Shown piece by piece: positions 16,058 through 27,809 of a stretch of 46,380 nucleotides of DNA. The DNA is taken from contig JAFZIJ010000014.1 in assembly GCA_017554445.1 (NCBI GenBank), positions 1-46,380 on the forward strand, in the 5' to 3' direction. Numbering within the stretch: position 1 is the stretch's first letter; each line of letters opens with the position of its first letter. The notes beneath the pieces were generated by a model, which saw nothing but the letters and a program-made list of their open reading frames with translations, had not been told where the DNA came from and searched no databases. The position numbers and the translations under genes are program-made. The stretch is from Victivallales bacterium (GTDB taxonomy: Bacteria > Verrucomicrobiota > Lentisphaeria > Oligosphaerales > Oligosphaeraceae).

Positions 16058-16573
16058 TTAGTGACGGCGGGCGTTGACGGTTTCGTTTTCGCCGACGGCG
16101 TTCAGATAGAACGGGCACTTCTTCGGATTGTCGCAGCAGCAACGATAAGCGTTGTTTAAGTCAAAATAACGATAGGCGCTCTGCATGCCGTTCTGCTGGG
16201 CGACCTTCATGCCGACGGCTTTGACAGCACCGCAGCTGCCGGCCACACCGTTGTATTCGGGAACTAGGTTGCCATCCGGGCCGACCTTTGTCGTCATGAT
16301 GGTCTTCATTTCGAACAGGGGGACGAATTTGCATTTATTGTTCTGCTTCAGCACGCCAATCAGTTCGGAAGCGGAAAGACCTTGCGCCCATTCTGGAGCT
16401 TCCACGCGACGGCCTTCGAAAACCTGCCGATTCGTCGGACGGGAAACCGTGGAATTATTGGTAGGGGGCTGCTGAGCCTGCTGCTGGTTTGCCGCGGGAG
16501 CGGGCGTGGGAGCGGGGGCCGCAGGTTTCTTGCTGCCGCCAAACAAGGCTTTGAGAGAATCAAGGAATGACAT
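16058..16573 (-). CDS. Uncharacterised protein with Cys-rich C-terminus
   Basis: 171 residues from MSFLDSLKALFGGSKK; the longer frame to 16624 crosses the region between promoter and gene. I do not recognise the family. There is an N-terminal amphipathic stretch, then a low-complexity Pro/Ala/Gln linker (about 18-45), then a folded domain. The end carries YRCCCDNPKKCPFY with a fifth Cys upstream (GSCGAVK), which could bind metal. There is no cleavable signal peptide. It is a single gene with a near-consensus promoter (-35 TTGACT, 17 bp, -10 TATATT) and a strong terminator, so it is probably well expressed. Confidence 0.75.
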   Translation of the reverse strand: MSFLDSLKALFGGSKKPAAPAPTPAPAANQQQAQQPPTNNSTVSRPTNRQVFEGRRVEAPEWAQGLSASELIGVLKQNNKCKFVPLFEMKTIMTTKVGPDGNLVPEYNGVAGSCGAVKAVGMKVAQQNGMQSAYRYFDLNNAYRCCCDNPKKCPFYLNAVGENETVNARRH

Positions 16574-16644
16574 GCTTCTGCACCTATTTCTGTCTGATGT
16601 TACTTCTGTCGGCAGGATCGCCAACGTTCGAGATTGACTTTTTA

Positions 16645-16673
16645 TTGACTAAAAAATCAGTTTTTTCTATAAA
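16645..16673 (+). promoter_or_regulatory. Candidate plus-strand sigma-70-type promoter
   Basis: TTGACT (16645-16650), 17-bp spacer, TATAAA (16668-16673). It overlaps the divergent minus-strand promoter. No plus-strand gene follows; a transcript would run into the hairpin repeats at 16758-16819. Confidence 0.4.
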
Positions 16674-16700
16674 TATAGTGCTATTGCTTGAAAAAGTCAA
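16672..16700 (-). promoter_or_regulatory. Promoter of the Cys-rich gene
   Basis: On the minus strand TTGACT (16695-16700), exactly 17 bp, TATATT (16672-16677), leading to the gene that starts at 16573. Confidence 0.6.
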
Positions 16701-16757
16701 TAGTGAAAAAAAGAATTATTTTGCAACGGTTGAATAGATTGGCGATCTTTTGTCTCG

Positions 16758-16819
16758 TTCCCGCAGGAGCGGGACCCTCCATTTTTTCATTCCCGCAGGA
16801 GCGGGACCCTCCATTTTTT
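16758..16819 (-). repeat. Pair of GGAG-headed hairpin repeats, terminator-like
   Basis: Two identical 30-bp copies (starts 16758 and 16790) of TTCCCGC-AGGA-GCGGGA then CCCTCCATTTTTT. On the minus strand each reads GGAG-GGT-CCCGC-TCCT-GCGGG, the layout of REP elements with a GGAG head. On the plus strand the stems are followed by T-runs. They lie 5 bp after the stop of the Glu-rich gene. Confidence 0.75.
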
Positions 16820-16824
16820 TATGG

Positions 16825-17700
16825 TCACTCCGCATAAAGCTTCATCAGCTTGGCGAATTCCGTGACACGGCGGCGGATCTCCTCGCGATTCGTCTCACCG
16901 AGCCTGATGAGGAGCTTCTGGACAGGAAGAAGTTCCTCCAGTTGCGGATTCGAATACTTGTACAGATTGGCGGCGACATGGACAAGCCCGCCTTCGCCTT
17001 TCATGACAGGCGTCTCCAGAATGACCGTGCAGGCCTCCGTCAGCCGCCCGCGAAACGTCTTCGTCTCCGGATAACCGAGCCCATGGAAGATTTCATCTAA
17101 AACAGGTTCAATTTCATTGAAAAGATCCACGGCAGCCTGCATGTCGATGGAACGCAAGGCGTCGAAGGCCTTCTGGTAGCGTGCGATGGCCTCCACCGTG
17201 ACGACAAGAAGCCCAACGGCGTTCAGGGAGGCGGAGAAAGGCGTCTTCGGCTTCAGAAAATCCAACGGCTCGATCGGAATATCTCCCGCCGCGATGGAAT
17301 CGACGGCCTTGACGCAACGAAGCAATGCATCGTCCCTTGCGATGAATTCCAGCCACAACTCGTTCTGGCTGATGGTCTTCGCATGAGAGACAAATGCTTC
17401 GCGCAACTTGTCGGTCTCAACGATCTCCTCCGCCTCCTCCGTTTCCTCGTCTTCCGTCTCCTCCGTTTCCTCCGTCTGTTCCGCCTCCTCCGTTTTTTTG
17501 TCTTCCGTCGCCTCTTCTTCTTTCGTTTCCTGTTTGTTTTCAGTGACTTCTGGTACAACAGGCGGAACAGACGCAGGCGGGGCGGACGCGACCGGTTTCT
17601 TCGGAACGCCCTTCTGCGGCTGCGGTGCCTTGAGCATCAGAATCGTCGCGACGATTCCGAGAATCAACGGCAGGATGTAGATGAAGAACTTGCTCTTCAT
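16825..17700 (-). CDS. Membrane-anchored protein with Glu-rich linker
   Basis: 291 residues. One N-terminal hydrophobic helix (FIYILPLILGIVATILML) with no clear cleavage site suggests an inner-membrane anchor with the rest outside. A Pro/Ala/Val segment and then a highly acidic, Glu/Thr-rich linker run from about 50 to 100. The remaining ~190 residues look helical and folded (REAFVSHAKT... to FAKLMKLYAE). I do not recognise the family. It starts 9 bp after the lacZ stop with no ribosome site, so translation is probably coupled to lacZ, but a functional link is unclear. Confidence 0.78.
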   Translation of the reverse strand: MKSKFFIYILPLILGIVATILMLKAPQPQKGVPKKPVASAPPASVPPVVPEVTENKQETKEEEATEDKKTEEAEQTEETEETEDEETEEAEEIVETDKLREAFVSHAKTISQNELWLEFIARDDALLRCVKAVDSIAAGDIPIEPLDFLKPKTPFSASLNAVGLLVVTVEAIARYQKAFDALRSIDMQAAVDLFNEIEPVLDEIFHGLGYPETKTFRGRLTEACTVILETPVMKGEGGLVHVAANLYKYSNPQLEELLPVQKLLIRLGETNREEIRRRVTEFAKLMKLYAE

Positions 17701-17709
17701 GGGAGGTTT

Positions 17710-21012
<3,303 letters not shown>

Positions 21013-21072
21013 GACGACAAAAGGCGGCGCCAGTTGACATCGTAGGAGAAGAGCAAACAAAAAGGAAAAACC

Positions 21073-21744
21073 ATGGCTGACGAAAAGAAGAAAGTAAGTG
21101 TGAAAGGCCCGAAGCACACGTTGTGCCGCAGAGTCGGTTACTGCCTGTGGGGCATGGCGAACTGCCCGGCCAACACGGGAACCGCCGGTGACGGTGGACA
21201 GGGCAGCGGAACCGCCGGAAAGGCGCGTAATTATCCCGCCGGTCAGCATGGCCCGACCAAACGCCGCGGCAAGCTCTCCACCTACGGTGAACTGCTTCTT
21301 GAAAAGCAGAAGTTGAGGACGTTCTACAACCTGACCGAGCATCAGCTCCGCTTCATCTATGAGAACTCGAAGCGCGGCGAAGGTATCACGGGTGACAAGC
21401 TCCTCCGTAATCTTGAAATGCGTCTGATGTCCGTCGTCTATCGTTCCGGCCTTGCCAGCACGATTTTCGCCGCCCGCCAGATCGTGTCCCATCGCCACAT
21501 CTTGGTCGATGGCAAGATCGTTGACCGCGCCAGCTACCGTCTGAAGGCTGGTCAGGTCGTTTCCATCAACGCGGAACGCTCCCCGAAGATCGCTGAAATC
21601 GCGAAGTTGAACGACGCCGTTCTGCCGCCGTATCTTGAAATCAACAAAGACGAGATCAAGGTCACGGTTCTGCACGAACCGCTGGTTGAAGAAATCCCGA
21701 CGAACATTGAAATCACGAAGGTTATCGAGTACTACGCTCGTTAA
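21073..21744 (+). CDS. rpsD: Small-subunit ribosomal protein uS4
   Basis: 223 residues. It is a primary 16S rRNA-binding protein of the 30S subunit. The core shows LLEKQKLRTFYNLTEHQ and the S4 RNA-binding domain MRLMSVVYRSGLASTIFAAR then VSHRHILVDGKIVD. The N-terminus has Cys at 18, 24 and 31 (LCRRVGYCLWGMANC), perhaps a partial zinc site, and a Gly-rich insert near 36-47. The ribosome site AAAGGA is 6 nt from the ATG. It stands alone rather than in the alpha operon, with its own leader and a strong terminator. Confidence 0.97.
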   Translation: MADEKKKVSVKGPKHTLCRRVGYCLWGMANCPANTGTAGDGGQGSGTAGKARNYPAGQHGPTKRRGKLSTYGELLLEKQKLRTFYNLTEHQLRFIYENSKRGEGITGDKLLRNLEMRLMSVVYRSGLASTIFAARQIVSHRHILVDGKIVDRASYRLKAGQVVSINAERSPKIAEIAKLNDAVLPPYLEINKDEIKVTVLHEPLVEEIPTNIEITKVIEYYAR

Positions 21745-21768
21745 TCCTTAACGGTAAGATTGCACAAG

Positions 21769-21810
21769 ACAGCCCGCATGTGGAAACGCATGCGGGCTGT
21801 TTTGGTTTTC
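21769..21810 (+). terminator. Rho-independent terminator of rpsD
   Basis: ACAGCCCGCATG (21769-21780), 8-nt loop, CATGCGGGCTGT (21789-21800), then TTTGGTTTTC. A perfect 12-bp GC-rich stem 24 bp after the stop. Confidence 0.92.
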
Positions 21811-21825
21811 TAGGATTCTAGATTT

Positions 21826-22959
21826 CTACAATTTCACCCAAGCGTTGTCTTTGGCGGATTGCCGCACTTTTTCCAGCATCCGCTGGACTTCCACGCCGCG
21901 CATGAGGCCAGGGTTGCCGGGCTGGCCGTTGTGGACGGCATCCAGGAAGTTGTAGAGACATTGCATGTGGCCGCGCAGCCAGCCGATGGCGAATTTCGGG
22001 CCAGGGAAGTTGGCGGGCGCGGGGAAGCGCTGCCCTGTATCAATCGTCGTCCAGCCGCGGCGGCCACCGATGGGCGAACCTTGTGCAGAACAATCATAGA
22101 ACTGCAGGCCATGCGGCTTCATGCCGTTGAAGCGGAGCGCGCCTTTGGAGCCATGGATTTCGACGCGGATTTCGTCTTCTGCGCCTGTGGCGATTTTAGA
22201 GGCCGTGACCGTTCCTGAAGCGCCGTTTGGCAGACGGACGATGACATTCATATTGTCTTCTGCATCAACGGGAACCATCTTCGTCGGATCATAGGCGGAA
22301 GGACGCATGGGATAGGCGATGTGCGTCGTCGCAAGCAGGCTGTCGAACGGACCGATGAGATATTCCGTCAAATCCAGAATATGGCTGCCAAGATCCGCGA
22401 TGACGCCACCGCCGGCCTTGCCGGAAAGTTTCCATTTAAGTGGTGCCTTCGGATCAGCACTGCCCGCATGGAGGTAAGCCGTGCGGAATTCCAGAACGTC
22501 GCCGATAGCGCCTTCATCGATGAGTTGCTTGGCCCGTAAAGGCGCTGGCAGGAAGCGATTCTGCAATGTCATTTGCGCCGTGCCGTGGTAGTTTTTCAAA
22601 GCGGCGGCGATCTGTTCGGCCTCTTCAAGCGTGGCCGTCAACGGCTTGTCACAGTAGATGTGTTTCTGATTGGCGATGGCGGACAAGATGGCCGGGCAAT
22701 GCTGGTCGTTCGGCGTGCAGATATCGACAATGTCGATGTCTGGATTTTCCGTGATGTCGCGGAAATCGGTGGTGGTTTGGATGTCGTCACCGATTTTGTC
22801 CGCGTTCTTGCGTGCGCTTTCCGGATGGGCGGCGCAGACCATCGTGATTTTGGATTTGTAGCCCGGCAAATCAAAGAACAACGGAATGTTCAAATGCCCG
22901 TAGGCGTGGACTTTACCGATGAAACCGCAACCAATGAGACCGACACGATATGTTTTCAT
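21826..22959 (-). CDS. Gfo/Idh/MocA-family NAD(P)-dependent oxidoreductase
   Basis: About 377 residues from MKTYRVGLIGCGFIGKVHA. The N-terminal Rossmann fold has GLIGCGFIGKVHA (GxGxxG variant). DICTPNDQH and the catalytic-site motif YCDKPLTATLEEAEQ (EKP-type lysine, here DKP) follow. The C-terminal half is the substrate domain (GGGVIADLGSHILDLTEYL). It probably oxidises a sugar or inositol; the substrate is unknown. The start at 22959 rather than 23034 is set by AGGA 8 nt upstream. It is downstream of dnaE on the same strand, separated by a short hairpin-rich spacer. Confidence 0.92.
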   Translation of the reverse strand: MKTYRVGLIGCGFIGKVHAYGHLNIPLFFDLPGYKSKITMVCAAHPESARKNADKIGDDIQTTTDFRDITENPDIDIVDICTPNDQHCPAILSAIANQKHIYCDKPLTATLEEAEQIAAALKNYHGTAQMTLQNRFLPAPLRAKQLIDEGAIGDVLEFRTAYLHAGSADPKAPLKWKLSGKAGGGVIADLGSHILDLTEYLIGPFDSLLATTHIAYPMRPSAYDPTKMVPVDAEDNMNVIVRLPNGASGTVTASKIATGAEDEIRVEIHGSKGALRFNGMKPHGLQFYDCSAQGSPIGGRRGWTTIDTGQRFPAPANFPGPKFAIGWLRGHMQCLYNFLDAVHNGQPGNPGLMRGVEVQRMLEKVRQSAKDNAWVKL

Positions 22960-22984
22960 AGTTGTTTTCCTGAAGGATTTTAGG

Positions 22985-23066
22985 AGTAGGGAGTGGAGGA
23001 GCTGGAAGCTCTGGAAGCTTTGGAGATTGGTCAATCCAGTCTATCCAGAACTTCCAGAAAATCCAG
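22985..23066. repeat. Spacer of redundant CTGGAAG/CTTCCAG words
   Basis: CTGGAAGCTCTGGAAGCTT on one side and TCCAGAACTTCCAGA on the other can fold into an imperfect stem between dnaE and the oxidoreductase. It is low-complexity and no coding is supported. Confidence 0.4.
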
Positions 23067-23072
23067 AATACA

Positions 23073-26000
23073 TCAATCTTTTGGATACCAGCGGCGTTTG
23101 CGGCTGGATTCAGGGCGCTTATGGTCTGATTTGAAATGGATTCCGTCCTTGCCAAGATACTGCCCGACGGCTTCCCGGAAGGCGGGCGTGTTGTTGACAT
23201 GGAGGTCGTCACTGCCGGAGAAGACAACGTCGCCCGAATTGCAGAGCATGCAGAAAACAAGCGGTGTCTCGCCTGGATTTTCTTTCACAAGTTGTTTGAT
23301 TTGAGTGAGTTTTTCCGCCGTCATGTCTTTTTCATGGAGACGGAGATGAAGCGAGGAGGTGAACAGTTCGGGCGCGGCGGAAATCGGAATGACGCGCTGC
23401 CCGATGAGCTTGAGCGGCTCGTCTTCGTCTCGACGAGAAACTTCGCCTTCGACGAGCACGACCGTGTCTGGCGTGAAGACATTCGGAAATTCCTGCAATG
23501 TCTTCTGATAGGCTTCGTTGAAGACGAGGCATTCCATCGTGATTTCGCGCGTTTCAAGCGTAAGAATCACCCATGGCTTGTTGTCGTTCTTCGTGAACTT
23601 CTGGACGACATGACTGAGGAAGCCGCCGACGCGGACGGTCGTGTTCTGTTGAATTCCATTCAGTTCGCTGAGATCGTCCGACTGGAATGTATCGACTTGC
23701 TCCTGATACTCCGCGATAGGATGACCGCTGACGTAGAAACCAAGAAGCTCCTTCTCATAATCAAGCTTCTCCTTGATAGGCCATTCCGGAATGTCCGGAG
23801 CGTTGATTTTCGTCATCGACTGATCTTCTGGCGCTAGCAAATCGAAAAGGGAACGCTGGCCAGACTTGCGGTCCTTTTGGGAACGTTGCGCGGCAGCGAG
23901 CGCTTCATCCGACATGGCAAGAAGCTGCGACCGTTTGAGGCCGAAGCAGTCCATGGCACCCGCCTTGATGAGATTCTCCATAAGGCGTTTGCCGTTGCCT
24001 TCGACACGTTCGCAAAAATCGTTGATATCTTTGAACGGACCGCCTTTTTCACGTGCGCTGATGATGCCGCTGACGGCTGATTGACCGATGCCTTTGATGG
24101 CGGCAAGACCAAAGAATATCTGTTCGTTTGAAACAGAAAATCCTACGTCGCAGACATTTACATCTGGAGGCAGGATTTTGATGCCTTGCTTGCGGCATTC
24201 CTTCAGGAGGAAAGCCGTCCGTTCGGAATTGCCAAGTTCGGACGTCATGTTGGCCGCGAGGAATTCGGGCGCGTAATGCGCTTTCAGATAGGCGGTGCGG
24301 TACGACATGAAGCCATACGCGGCGGAATGCGATTTGTTGAAGCCATATCCCGCGAAGATTTTGATCTTCTCCCAAATGGCATCCAACTTCTCCTTTGGAT
24401 ACCCATTCTTCTCGCCGCCTTCGATGAATTGAGCGTACATGGATTCCATGAGCTTGATTTTCTTCTTGCCGATGGCACGGCGGAGGATGTCCGCAGAACC
24501 AAGCGTGAAGCCTGCGACGGCTTGCGCCACCTGCATAATCTGCTCCTGATAGAGCATGATGCCAAATGTCTCGGAGAGAAGATTTTCCATGACAGGCACG
24601 TCGTAGTCGCAGCTTTCGCGGCCCGCCTTTCGGTCGATGAAATTCTGCATGAACTGCATCGGGCCTGGGCGGTAGAGGGCGATCAGAGCGATGATGTGCT
24701 CGATCTTTTCAACACCGAATTGGCGGCAGAGCTGCTGCATGCCTGTCGATTCAAGCTGGAAGACGGCGATCGTGTCGCCTTTGTTGAGCAGTTGGAATGT
24801 CTTGGCGTCGTCGATTGGAATTTCAGACGATTTGAGCTTGATGCCACGTGACTTTTCGATAAGGTCGAGCGTGTCTTGGATGATCGTGAGCGTACGGAGG
24901 CCGAGGAAGTCCATCTTCAGCAGGCCGAGATGCTCGCAGGGGACGGCTGAGAATTGCGTTGTCGGTTCGTCGCTGGCGCCTTTGGAGATTGGGGCGACTT
25001 CCGCGACCGGCATGTCGCAGATGATGACGCCCGCGGCATGGATGGACATGTTGCGGTTCAGACCTTCCAGAACCTTTGCGAATTTCCACAACTCCTTGTA
25101 TTCAGGGTCATTATCGACAAGCTGTTTGATTTCGTCGCTACCGTCGTAGGCTTTGGCAAGCGTCATTTTGGGATCCGCCGGAACAAGTTTGCAAAGGCGG
25201 TTGCCCTGCTCAAACGTCATGCCGAGAGCGCGGGCGACGTCTTTGATGACGGCTTTCGCCTTCAATGTTCCGAACGTGCCGATCTGCACGACGTTTGGAG
25301 CGCCATATTTCTCACGGACGTATTCGATAACGACGTGGCGGCGGCGTTCGCACAGGTCGATGTCAAAATCCGGCGGACTGACGCGTTCAGGATTCAGAAA
25401 ACGTTCGAACAGAAGACCATAGCGGATAGGATCGATGTCTGTGATGTGCATCAGGTAGGCGACGATGGAGCCTGCGCCCGAACCACGGCCCGGCCCAAGC
25501 GGCACGCCGACTCTGTGGCCGTAGTTCAGGAAGTCCCACACGACCAGAAAGTAACTGATGAATTTCGTCTTCTTGATGATGCCGATTTCATAGTTCATGC
25601 GGTCGATGATGACTTGCTGTTCAGGCGTGAACTCCTTCGCATGTGGATCGAAGCCGTACCGTTCGGGGATGCCTTGTTCGCAGATTTCACGAAGATACTG
25701 TTCGCGATCAGTTCCTTCGGGAACGGGATATTCCGGGTAGTGGTTGGCTGGCGGCTTGTCATCGACGGTTGGTAGATGGACGTTGCAGCGTTTGGCGATC
25801 TCAACCGTATTGGACATGGCTTCCGGCAGGTCGGGGAAGAGCGCGGCCATTTCGTCGGAGTCTTTGAACCAATATCCGTCGCCGTCAAAACGCATACGGT
25901 TGGGATCCTTCATGGTCTTCTGGGTACCGATGCAGAGGAACAGCTCATGAGCCTCCTTATGCTCCTTAAGCAGGTAATGCGAGTCATTTGTGACGACCAG

Positions 26001-26606
26001 CGGGATGCCTTTCTTTTTGGCGATTTCGATTAGGAATTTAGCAGTTTCAGCCTCTTCCTTGATGCCGTGGTTTTGGATTTCGAGGAAGAAATTATTGTCG
26101 CCGAAGATGGAGGCGTACTCCTCTATGGCGAGAATGGCGCCTTTTTCGTCGCCGTCGAGAAACTTGCGCGGGATTTCGCCGGAGATGCACGCCGAAAGGC
26201 AGATGACGTCTTCATGATACTGGCGTAGGAGATCCTTGTCGATTCGCGGATGGTAGTAATGGCCTCGTATCCAAGCCTCTTCGTTGAGATGGCACATGTT
26301 CTGGTAGCCTTTGTAGGTCTCCGCGAGGCAGACGAGATGGAAGCCCTGATGGTGCCGTTGATTGGCGTTCTTGTCAGTATAGCAGCCGGGCGCGACGTAG
26401 AATTCGCAGCCCATGATGGGATTGACTTCAAAGTTCGGAGCGAGCGTGGAGAGTTCGTAGCAGCCGCTCATGTTGCCATGGTCGGTGATGGCGAGCGCAG
26501 GCATGCCGAAGTCTTTGCATTTGCCGAGCATGGCTTCGATTTTGGCGGTGCCGTCCAGCAGGCTGAAATCGCTATGGGTATGGAGATGGACGAATGGTAC
26601 AGGCAT
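23073..26606 (-). CDS. dnaE: DNA polymerase III alpha subunit
   Basis: About 1177 residues. It is the catalytic subunit of the replicase. The N-terminal PHP domain begins FVHLHTHSDFSLLDG. The palm active-site aspartates are in PPDFDIDLCERRR near residue 400, and GLLKMDFLGLRTL and GYGFNKSHSAAYG are conserved polymerase motifs. Tandem HhH-like and OB-fold segments follow (FLSHVVQKFTK). The C-terminal ~60 residues look loosely conserved. The start at 26606 (MPVPFVHLHTH) is favoured over 26627, with GGA 8 nt upstream. It is likely to head a short run with the downstream oxidoreductase, although those functions are unrelated. Confidence 0.96.
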   Translation of the reverse strand: MPVPFVHLHTHSDFSLLDGTAKIEAMLGKCKDFGMPALAITDHGNMSGCYELSTLAPNFEVNPIMGCEFYVAPGCYTDKNANQRHHQGFHLVCLAETYKGYQNMCHLNEEAWIRGHYYHPRIDKDLLRQYHEDVICLSACISGEIPRKFLDGDEKGAILAIEEYASIFGDNNFFLEIQNHGIKEEAETAKFLIEIAKKKGIPLVVTNDSHYLLKEHKEAHELFLCIGTQKTMKDPNRMRFDGDGYWFKDSDEMAALFPDLPEAMSNTVEIAKRCNVHLPTVDDKPPANHYPEYPVPEGTDREQYLREICEQGIPERYGFDPHAKEFTPEQQVIIDRMNYEIGIIKKTKFISYFLVVWDFLNYGHRVGVPLGPGRGSGAGSIVAYLMHITDIDPIRYGLLFERFLNPERVSPPDFDIDLCERRRHVVIEYVREKYGAPNVVQIGTFGTLKAKAVIKDVARALGMTFEQGNRLCKLVPADPKMTLAKAYDGSDEIKQLVDNDPEYKELWKFAKVLEGLNRNMSIHAAGVIICDMPVAEVAPISKGASDEPTTQFSAVPCEHLGLLKMDFLGLRTLTIIQDTLDLIEKSRGIKLKSSEIPIDDAKTFQLLNKGDTIAVFQLESTGMQQLCRQFGVEKIEHIIALIALYRPGPMQFMQNFIDRKAGRESCDYDVPVMENLLSETFGIMLYQEQIMQVAQAVAGFTLGSADILRRAIGKKKIKLMESMYAQFIEGGEKNGYPKEKLDAIWEKIKIFAGYGFNKSHSAAYGFMSYRTAYLKAHYAPEFLAANMTSELGNSERTAFLLKECRKQGIKILPPDVNVCDVGFSVSNEQIFFGLAAIKGIGQSAVSGIISAREKGGPFKDINDFCERVEGNGKRLMENLIKAGAMDCFGLKRSQLLAMSDEALAAAQRSQKDRKSGQRSLFDLLAPEDQSMTKINAPDIPEWPIKEKLDYEKELLGFYVSGHPIAEYQEQVDTFQSDDLSELNGIQQNTTVRVGGFLSHVVQKFTKNDNKPWVILTLETREITMECLVFNEAYQKTLQEFPNVFTPDTVVLVEGEVSRRDEDEPLKLIGQRVIPISAAPELFTSSLHLRLHEKDMTAEKLTQIKQLVKENPGETPLVFCMLCNSGDVVFSGSDDLHVNNTPAFREAVGQYLGKDGIHFKSDHKRPESSRKRRWYPKD

Positions 26607-26743
26607 GGTGTTTTCCAGAAGGTTCAAACGGAGAGCAAGTAGCTATTTTCTTTAATATAGTGGTAAAACAAAAGAGGCAACTAGTCGGCGGAGATTTTTA
26701 GGATTTTTTACCATTGTGTGGAAATGAGAAATCTTTCGACGAA

Positions 26744-27199
26744 TCAATCATCCGATTCCAGTTCCTTGACGAACAAGTGATCGGTCCCGCCACCGTAATT
26801 GACGATATCCTGAAGGTAGGAGTAGCCATAACGTTCGTATAGTCCGAAAAATTCTGACGGGATATAGCTCCTGCTGAAGCCATGCTTTTTCAGGTACTGG
26901 TTCGCATGGGCGATCAGCTCCCCGCTGATTTTCTGGCCACGGTATTCTTCGGAAACAAAAATGCAGGACACCCATGGACAGATATCCGGCAACGGATAAT
27001 AGTCCGTCTTCATTGCGGAAGCCATGCCCACGATTTTCCCGTCATGGATTGCCGCGAACATGGTCTCCCAATCAGCAAATTTCCAAGCTCTGATCATTTC
27101 GGCGATATGCTCTTTGGCTTCATTCCATGAACATTTTTCCACGTATGACAGAAGCATGTTCGCCAAATCCGTGCCCTTGTCGACTTTCTGGATCAACAT
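26744..27199 (-). CDS. GNAT-family N-acetyltransferase
   Basis: 151 residues, the usual length of a single GNAT domain. The acetyl-CoA-binding motif A is CIFVSEEYRGQKISGELIAHA (V-x-x-x-x-RGQ-x-x-G). The substrate strand KIVGMASAM precedes it and LYERYGYSYL matches the terminal motif B (YE-x-x-GF/Y). It acetylates an unknown amine. It begins 18 bp after the RhuM fragment on the same strand, with no obvious ribosome site. Confidence 0.88.
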   Translation of the reverse strand: MLIQKVDKGTDLANMLLSYVEKCSWNEAKEHIAEMIRAWKFADWETMFAAIHDGKIVGMASAMKTDYYPLPDICPWVSCIFVSEEYRGQKISGELIAHANQYLKKHGFSRSYIPSEFFGLYERYGYSYLQDIVNYGGGTDHLFVKELESDD

Positions 27200-27217
27200 A
27201 TTACTTTTACAGGGAGG

Positions 27218-27505
27218 TTAAACTTCCAGAATAACGGCATTTTCCAAAAGCCATGACTCATAATCGGCAGTTTGTGCAAATTTTGCACAAACTGCCTTCT
27301 CGGCCAGTTCGCCTTCTGTGAAAATGTTTTGTAAATGCTTAGTAACTACGCTTCTATCGACATCGAACAATTTGGAAACAGCCATCTGTGTCAACCAGAC
27401 ATCTCCATCTTGGACACGGACTTCAATGCCTTCTTCCTTGGCATCGCGTGTGAATATTAGAAAGTCCACTGTACTATTACGTATTTGTAGATTTTTGTCT
27501 GCCAT
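27218..27505 (-). pseudogene. Truncated RhuM-family protein (N-terminal fragment)
   Basis: 95 residues. DVWLTQMAVSKLFDVDRSVVTKHLQNIF followed by EGEL is the hallmark RhuM/virulence-RhuM N-terminus (kept here in parts: WLTQMAVSKLF, VDRSVVTKHLQNIF). Complete members run to roughly 300 residues or more. The match fades after AVCAKFAQTAD and the frame ends in an unrelated tail, WLLENAVILEV. AGGAG is 5 nt before the ATG, so a short peptide could still be made. It is probably a remnant left by deletion. A longer relative lies at 34025. Confidence 0.7.
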
Positions 27506-27809
27506 GGTCTCTCCTATATGGCATCATATACGGGTTAGTAGAAAGTTATGCCTGTTTTTCAATGTGGATACGTTCGAATTTTTTATCAATCTAAAGCAAA
27601 TATAGCATTGTCATAGCAAAAAGCAATGTTTGCGAGCATGGATGACTGATTTCATTCGTTACATAGTACTTATTCAATGTTTTCCAAGTTTATCTTGAAC
27701 AACTTCCTTTTACATGAAGACCATCAACTTCTTCCTGTCTGGTGTGGATAACTTGTAGAAAAGGAGTATATTTTATCAAAACAACCATGGCATGCGCAGA
27801 GGCCTTATC
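27506..27809. other. Intergenic region between RhuM remnant and helicase
   Basis: About 300 bp, AT-rich, divergent. There is no gene, hairpin terminator or strong promoter that I can support. The GTGGATAACTTGTAGAAAAGGAG stretch near 27744 has a ribosome-site-like AAAGGAG but no ATG at a usable distance. Confidence 0.4.

Noticed and set aside
15806..16061. Phe-rich frames over the 32-bp array
   Set aside because: Translation of T-tracts only; unit length not divisible by three, composition not protein-like.
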